A stretch of 64,000 nucleotides of DNA, from assembly GCA_003222115.1 (NCBI GenBank), contig QHUL01000053.1:62001-126000 (forward strand), given 5' to 3'. Source of the stretch: Gemmatimonadota bacterium (lineage in GTDB: Bacteria > Gemmatimonadota > Gemmatimonadetes > Gemmatimonadales > GWC2-71-9). A program made the translations under genes and the position numbers. Below the pieces are notes generated by a model. That model made no database searches. It saw only the letters and a program-made list of their open reading frames with translations, and was not told the origin of the DNA. Of this stretch, positions 59,960 through 64,000 are shown in pieces. Position 1 is the stretch's first letter. Each line of letters begins with the position of its first letter.

Positions 59960-62900
59960 TTATCGGGTACCACCCTTTCGTCCGTCGTGGCGCCGCAGCG
60001 CGATGGTCACGCGACGCCCTTCGATGTCCACTTCCCGAGTCACATCCGCTTCCTCGAGCACGCCCCCGAGCACGGTGCGGCGTGCGAGCGTCTCCCCTTC
60101 GACGAAGTGCTGGAACGCGCCCGCGGCGGCGACCACGTCCGCGGCGCCGGTCACGCTCAGCTCGATCCGGGTCGTATAATCATACCCCGCATCTTTGCGG
60201 AGCCGCTGCACGCGGTTCACCACCTCGCGGGCGAGCCCTTCCTGCACCAGGTCCTCGGTGAGCCGCGGGTCGAGCGCGACCACGTAGGGACCGTCGCTCT
60301 GCACCACCCAATCGGTCGTCACCTCGCGCGTGACCGTCACGTCCTCCGGCTGGAACTCCCACTGCCCCGCCCAGACGGGCTCACCACGTTCCAGGGAGAG
60401 CAGCTGCTCCGCCGTGAGCTGGGACACGGCGGCCGCTGCCTGCGGTGTCTCCTTGCCGCAGCGCTTCCCCAGCGCGCGGAAGTTGGCCTTCCCCCTGAGG
60501 GTCACCAGCTCGTGGTCCGACGCCACGACCTCCACGTGCTTGGCGTTCACCTCGGCCGCCAGGATCCCATCCAGCAAGTCCGCGAACAGCGGCCCCTTCA
60601 CCGCGGCCGGGACGGCGACCTGGAGCTTCGCCACCGGTTGGCGTACGCGCAGCCCTTTCGACTCCCGCGCGGCGCGCGCCAAGGTCGCGAGGCGGCGCAC
60701 CGCGGCCATCGCGGCGACCAGCGCCGGCTCGCGCCGCCCCCGGTCGGCGGGAAACGACGCCAGGTGGACGGAGGTTCCCGCGAGCGCGCGGTGCAGCCAG
60801 TCGGCGATGAACGGGGCGGCGGGCGCGAGCAGGCGCGCCGTAGTGACGAGCGCCTCGTACAGCGTCGCGAGTGCCGCCTCGTCGGCCGCGCGGTCGGGAG
60901 CCCAGAACCGCGCCCGGTTGGTGCGCACGTACCAGTTGGACAGGTCGTCCACGATGAAGTCGATACTGGCGCGCACGCCCGCCGTGACGTCGTAGCCGTT
61001 CCAGGCCTCGCGCACGGTGGCGACGACCTCGTCGAGCCGCGCCAGCAGCCAGCGATCCGCGAGGGGCCGCTCGGCGAACGGCGGCGGCTCGCCGTCGCCC
61101 GGCGGCGACCAATCGACGGCGTAGTCCGCGAAGAACTTGTAGGTGTTGCGCACCGTGTTCAGCGGCCCGCCCGCCACCTCGCCGATATGGCGCGGGTCGA
61201 ACCGCTTGGGAAGCCACACCTGGCTCTGGCCCAGCAGGTAGACCCGCACGGCGTCCGCGCCGTTCTCCTCGATCACCTGCCAGGGGTTCGCGACGTTGCC
61301 CCGGCTCTTCGACATCTTCTGGCCCTGCGCGTCGAGCACCAGCTCGTTCACGATCACGTTCTTGTAGGCCGGCGCGTCGAACGCGCCCACGGCGATCGCG
61401 AGCAACGAGTAGAACCAGCCGCGCGTCTGGTCCACCCCCTCGCAGATGAAGTCCGCCGGAAAGTGCGCCTTGAAGTCGGCCTGGTGCTCGAACGGGTAGT
61501 GCCACTGGGCGTAGGGCATCGCGCCCGAGTCGAACCAGGCGTCGATGACCTCCGGCACGCGTCGCATCGTCCCGCCGCAGTGGCGGCACGACCAGGTGTA
61601 GCCGTCGATGAACGGCTTGTGGGGGTCGAAGTCCCGGGGCAGCCGTTTCCCCCAGCGCTCGGCGAGCTCCGCGTAGGCGCCGATCACCTCGCGGTGCTCG
61701 CGCTCGGCGTCGCATTCCCAAATGTTGAGCGGCGTGCCCCAGTAGCGGTCGCGCGACAGCGCCCAGTCCACGTTGTTCTCGAGCCACTCGCCGAACCGCC
61801 CGCTGCCCACCTCGGGCGGGTGCCAGCCGATATGCGCGTTCACTTCGAGCATGCGGGCCTTGAACGCGGTGGTGCGCACGAACCACGAGTCGCGGGCGTA
61901 GTAGATCAGAGCCGAATCGCAGCGCCAGCAGAAGGGGTAGGTGTGCGTGTGCGGCCGGGTCTCGAGCCAGCGGCCCTCCGCCTTCAGCCGCTCGATGATC
62001 AGCTGGTTGGTGGCCTTGTCGGTGACCAGCTTGCCCTCGATCTCCGGCCAGCGCGTGCCCTGGAAGGTGCCGTCCGCGGCGACGGCGTTCACGAACGCGA
62101 GGCCGTACTGCTGCGCCGCGGTGTAGTCGTCGGCGCCGAAGGCGGGCGCCAGGTGGACGATCCCCGTGCCTTCCTCGGCCGACACGAACGCCCCGCCGAT
62201 CACGACGCCGCGCTGGCCCTCGAGCGGCAGCGGCACGACCTCGAGCGGCGGCACGTACTTCTGGCCCACGAGATCGCGGCCGCGGTATCCCGCCACGCGC
62301 GACCCCTCGCTGAGCGGGCGGCCGCGCACCCGCACGTCGCCGGCGCGCGCCGCGGCGGCGATGTAGCGGATGCCGTCGAGCTCGTACTCGCCGTACTCGA
62401 GGTCCGGGTGCACGGCGACCGCGACATTCGACAGCAGCGTCCACGGCGTCGTCGTCCACACCACGAGCTGGCGCTTGGGATCGGTGGCGAGCGGGAAGGT
62501 GACGAACACCGAGTTCGTCTGCACCTCTTCGTAGCCCAGCGCCAGCTCGTGGGAGCTGAGCGCGGTGCCGCAGCGCGGGCAGTACGGCAGCACCTTGTGG
62601 CCACGGTAGAGGAGCGCCTTGTCGTGCAGCCGCTTCAAGAGCCACCACACCGTCTCGATGTACTCGGGCGTGTAGGTGATGTAGGGGTGCTCGTAGTCGA
62701 GCCAGTAGGCGATCCGCTCGGAGAGATTTTCCCAGTCCGTCTTGTACGTGAACACGTTCTCGCGGCACAGCGCGTTGAACTTCTCGACGCCGAACGCCTC
62801 GATCTGCTTCTTGCCGCTGATGTGCAGCTGCTTCTCGACCTCGATCTCGACCGGCAGGCCGTGCGTGTCCCAGCCCGCGATGCGCGTGACGCCGTGCCCG

Positions 62901-63127
62901 AGCATCGTCTGATAGCGGCACACCAGGTCCTTGATGGTGCGTGAGAACACGTGGTGAATCCCCGGGCGGCCGTTGGCCGTGGGCGGTCCCTCGTAGAACA
63001 CGAAGGGCGGGCCGTAGCGCATCGCGTCCTGCGTGCGCGCGAACAGCCGCTCGTGCTTCCAGGTCGCGAGCAGCTGCTTCTCGAGCGCGTCCGCCGAGAG
63101 CTTCGGGTCGAGCGGCGGGTAGGCCAT
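59960..63127 (-). CDS. ileS: isoleucyl-tRNA synthetase
   Basis: A 1055-residue class Ia synthetase of the longer bacterial/eukaryote-like type. HIGH-type motif is in PPTANGRPGIHHVFSR (about 48-63), an editing domain with WTTTPWTLLSN follows, and KMSKSRGN closes the catalytic core (about 603-610); anticodon-binding domains complete the protein. The ATG overlaps the purine nucleoside phosphorylase stop (TGATG). Full length and intact. Confidence 0.96.
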   Translation of the reverse strand: MAYPPLDPKLSADALEKQLLATWKHERLFARTQDAMRYGPPFVFYEGPPTANGRPGIHHVFSRTIKDLVCRYQTMLGHGVTRIAGWDTHGLPVEIEVEKQLHISGKKQIEAFGVEKFNALCRENVFTYKTDWENLSERIAYWLDYEHPYITYTPEYIETVWWLLKRLHDKALLYRGHKVLPYCPRCGTALSSHELALGYEEVQTNSVFVTFPLATDPKRQLVVWTTTPWTLLSNVAVAVHPDLEYGEYELDGIRYIAAAARAGDVRVRGRPLSEGSRVAGYRGRDLVGQKYVPPLEVVPLPLEGQRGVVIGGAFVSAEEGTGIVHLAPAFGADDYTAAQQYGLAFVNAVAADGTFQGTRWPEIEGKLVTDKATNQLIIERLKAEGRWLETRPHTHTYPFCWRCDSALIYYARDSWFVRTTAFKARMLEVNAHIGWHPPEVGSGRFGEWLENNVDWALSRDRYWGTPLNIWECDAEREHREVIGAYAELAERWGKRLPRDFDPHKPFIDGYTWSCRHCGGTMRRVPEVIDAWFDSGAMPYAQWHYPFEHQADFKAHFPADFICEGVDQTRGWFYSLLAIAVGAFDAPAYKNVIVNELVLDAQGQKMSKSRGNVANPWQVIEENGADAVRVYLLGQSQVWLPKRFDPRHIGEVAGGPLNTVRNTYKFFADYAVDWSPPGDGEPPPFAERPLADRWLLARLDEVVATVREAWNGYDVTAGVRASIDFIVDDLSNWYVRTNRARFWAPDRAADEAALATLYEALVTTARLLAPAAPFIADWLHRALAGTSVHLASFPADRGRREPALVAAMAAVRRLATLARAARESKGLRVRQPVAKLQVAVPAAVKGPLFADLLDGILAAEVNAKHVEVVASDHELVTLRGKANFRALGKRCGKETPQAAAAVSQLTAEQLLSLERGEPVWAGQWEFQPEDVTVTREVTTDWVVQSDGPYVVALDPRLTEDLVQEGLAREVVNRVQRLRKDAGYDYTTRIELSVTGAADVVAAAGAFQHFVEGETLARRTVLGGVLEEADVTREVDIEGRRVTIALRRHDGRKGGTR

Positions 63128-63933
63128 CAGTTCAAGCGCGCGAGCACGCCATGGATCAGGCGGGTGAGGTTCGGCTCCGCGGTGCGCGCCACGGCGATGA
63201 TCTGCTCGACCGACGCGGGCGCGAGCGCGTCGGGGAGGCACTGGTCCGTGATGATCGACACGCCCAGCACCCGCATCCCCACGTGCACCGCCGCGATCAC
63301 CTCGGGCACCGTGCTCATCCCCACGACGTCCGCACCCAACCCGCGCAGCATGCGGTACTCTGCGCGCGTCTCCAGACTGGGACCGGCGACGGCGACGTAC
63401 ACGCCCTCCCGCAGCAGGATCCGCTCGTCCAGCGCCACCTGGCGCGCCAGCGCGCGCAGCAGCTCGTCGTACGGCTGCGACATGTCCGGGAAGCGCGGCC
63501 CCAGCGTGTCGTCGTTCGGGCCCACGAGCGGGTTGTCGCCCAGCAGATTGATGTGGTCGGCGATGAGCATCAGGTCGCCCGGGTTCCACAGCGGGTGCAT
63601 GCCGCCGCAGGCGTTCGAGACGACGAGGATGCCCGCGCCGAGTCGCCGCAGCACGCGCACGGGGAGCGCGATCTGCTGGAGGGTGTAGCCCTCGTAGCGG
63701 TGGAACCGGCCCTGCATCGCGACCACGCGCCGGCCGGCGAGGGTCCCGAACAAGAGCTCGCCGGCGTGACTCTCGACGGTCGAGAGGGGAAACCCCGGGA
63801 TCTCCTGGTAGGGGATGCGCGTCGCGACCGCGAGCTCGCGGGCGAGGCCGCCCAGGCCGGTGCCGAGGATGATCGCGACGTCGGGAACGAGCTCCGACCG
63901 CGCCCGCACCGCGCGGAGCGCCGCGTCGATCAT
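63127..63933 (-). CDS. purine nucleoside phosphorylase, trimeric type
   Basis: A 268-residue phosphorylase that splits purine nucleosides with phosphate. Visible are ILGTGLGGLA, the phosphate site and VSNACGGMHP, GPSLETRAEYRMLRGLGADVVGMSTVPEV with the base-contacting Glu, and GVSIITDQC. In the last motif Asp stands where 6-oxopurine-specific enzymes have Asn, which may widen the base range. It overlaps both neighbours (ATGA and TGATG). Confidence 0.92.
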   Translation of the reverse strand: MIDAALRAVRARSELVPDVAIILGTGLGGLARELAVATRIPYQEIPGFPLSTVESHAGELLFGTLAGRRVVAMQGRFHRYEGYTLQQIALPVRVLRRLGAGILVVSNACGGMHPLWNPGDLMLIADHINLLGDNPLVGPNDDTLGPRFPDMSQPYDELLRALARQVALDERILLREGVYVAVAGPSLETRAEYRMLRGLGADVVGMSTVPEVIAAVHVGMRVLGVSIITDQCLPDALAPASVEQIIAVARTAEPNLTRLIHGVLARLN

Positions 63934-64000
63934 GTGCCCTGGTGGCCGTCCAGCGCGCGCAGCTCCGCGAGCTGACGCTCGAGCAGCGCGCGGAAGCCGG
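63930..64000 (-). CDS. C-terminal end of an unidentified gene, cut by window edge
   Basis: The minus strand carries the last 22 codons of a gene (GFRALLERQLAELRALDGHQGT, stop TGA at 63932-63930) whose stop overlaps the phosphorylase ATG by 4 bases. The tail is helical and charged. It is too short to identify; it should be co-transcribed with the genes that follow. Confidence 0.55.
   Translation of the reverse strand, partial: GFRALLERQLAELRALDGHQGT

Noticed and set aside
59411-62944. A plus-strand frame of about 1180 codons opposite ileS and lspA
   Set aside because: ileS on the other strand is complete and conserved over the same bases; the antisense frame shows no family features.

Overview
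The window is a very GC-rich, gene-dense bacterial chromosome segment with no rRNA, phage, plasmid or CRISPR content. Nearly all genes lie on the minus strand in long chains whose stop and start codons overlap (ATGA, GTGA, TGATG), and GTG starts are common. Gene content (class I FBPase, single-domain acyl-CoA mutase, meso-DAP-type MurE, Mgl-type chemosensory operon, DksA-like protein, TPR-rich periplasmic proteins) and the GCGGAATGCGGAGT-type intergenic repeats suggest Gemmatimonadota or a related uncultured soil lineage. That placement is inference; no rRNA is present to prove it. Layout, left to right (transcription mostly right to left): (1) 157-12950, an 11-gene chain alr-deoB-cdd-lipoprotein-outer membrane protein-mtaB-miaB-comFB-like-comEC-fbp-acyl-CoA mutase, mixing cell wall, nucleoside salvage, tRNA thiomethylation, competence and carbon metabolism. 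mazG diverges from alr through overlapping promoters. (2) 13449-16285, asnS diverging from a PQQ-propeller lipoprotein and a small exported protein, ending in a large hairpin repeat. (3) 16398-37557, a dcw division and cell wall cluster rsmH-ftsL-ftsI-murE-murF-mraY-murD-ftsW-murG-murC-ftsQ-ftsA-ftsZ, followed by an M23 peptidase, hisA, a VWA-like membrane protein and recG; mraZ, murB and ddl are absent from it. (4) 37634-39960, tRNA-Asp, a TPR protein, tRNA-Val and a 61-residue membrane protein. (5) 39997-58041, a dense chemosensory operon with CheA, CheY, three CheW-like proteins, CheR, CheB, CheC and CheD, interleaved with an MglA-type GTPase, two or three roadblock proteins, two DUF4388 proteins carrying MshEN-like motifs, several TPR scaffolds and a protein with two tandem DnaA-type AAA+ ATPase domains. 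(6) 58034-64000, rluD, lspA, a DksA-like protein, ileS, a purine nucleoside phosphorylase and the end of one more gene. The best candidate for an undescribed system is region 5. It joins a chemoreceptor kinase pathway without a local receptor, an Mgl/roadblock polarity switch, MshEN-like modules of the kind that bind cyclic-di-GMP on type IV pilus motors, and a DnaA paralogue lacking the DNA-binding domain, suggesting a control complex for surface motility or cell polarity. Sequence-level oddities include an 84-bp palindromic element inserted in frame in mtaB, a hairpin repeat family starting exactly at TAA stop codons, a 27-bp tandem repeat lengthening the DeoB N-terminus, G-quadruplex-capable patches in comEC and at the murC-ftsQ junction, a strong terminator immediately before rsmH, and several predicted promoters placed so that transcripts would be leaderless.
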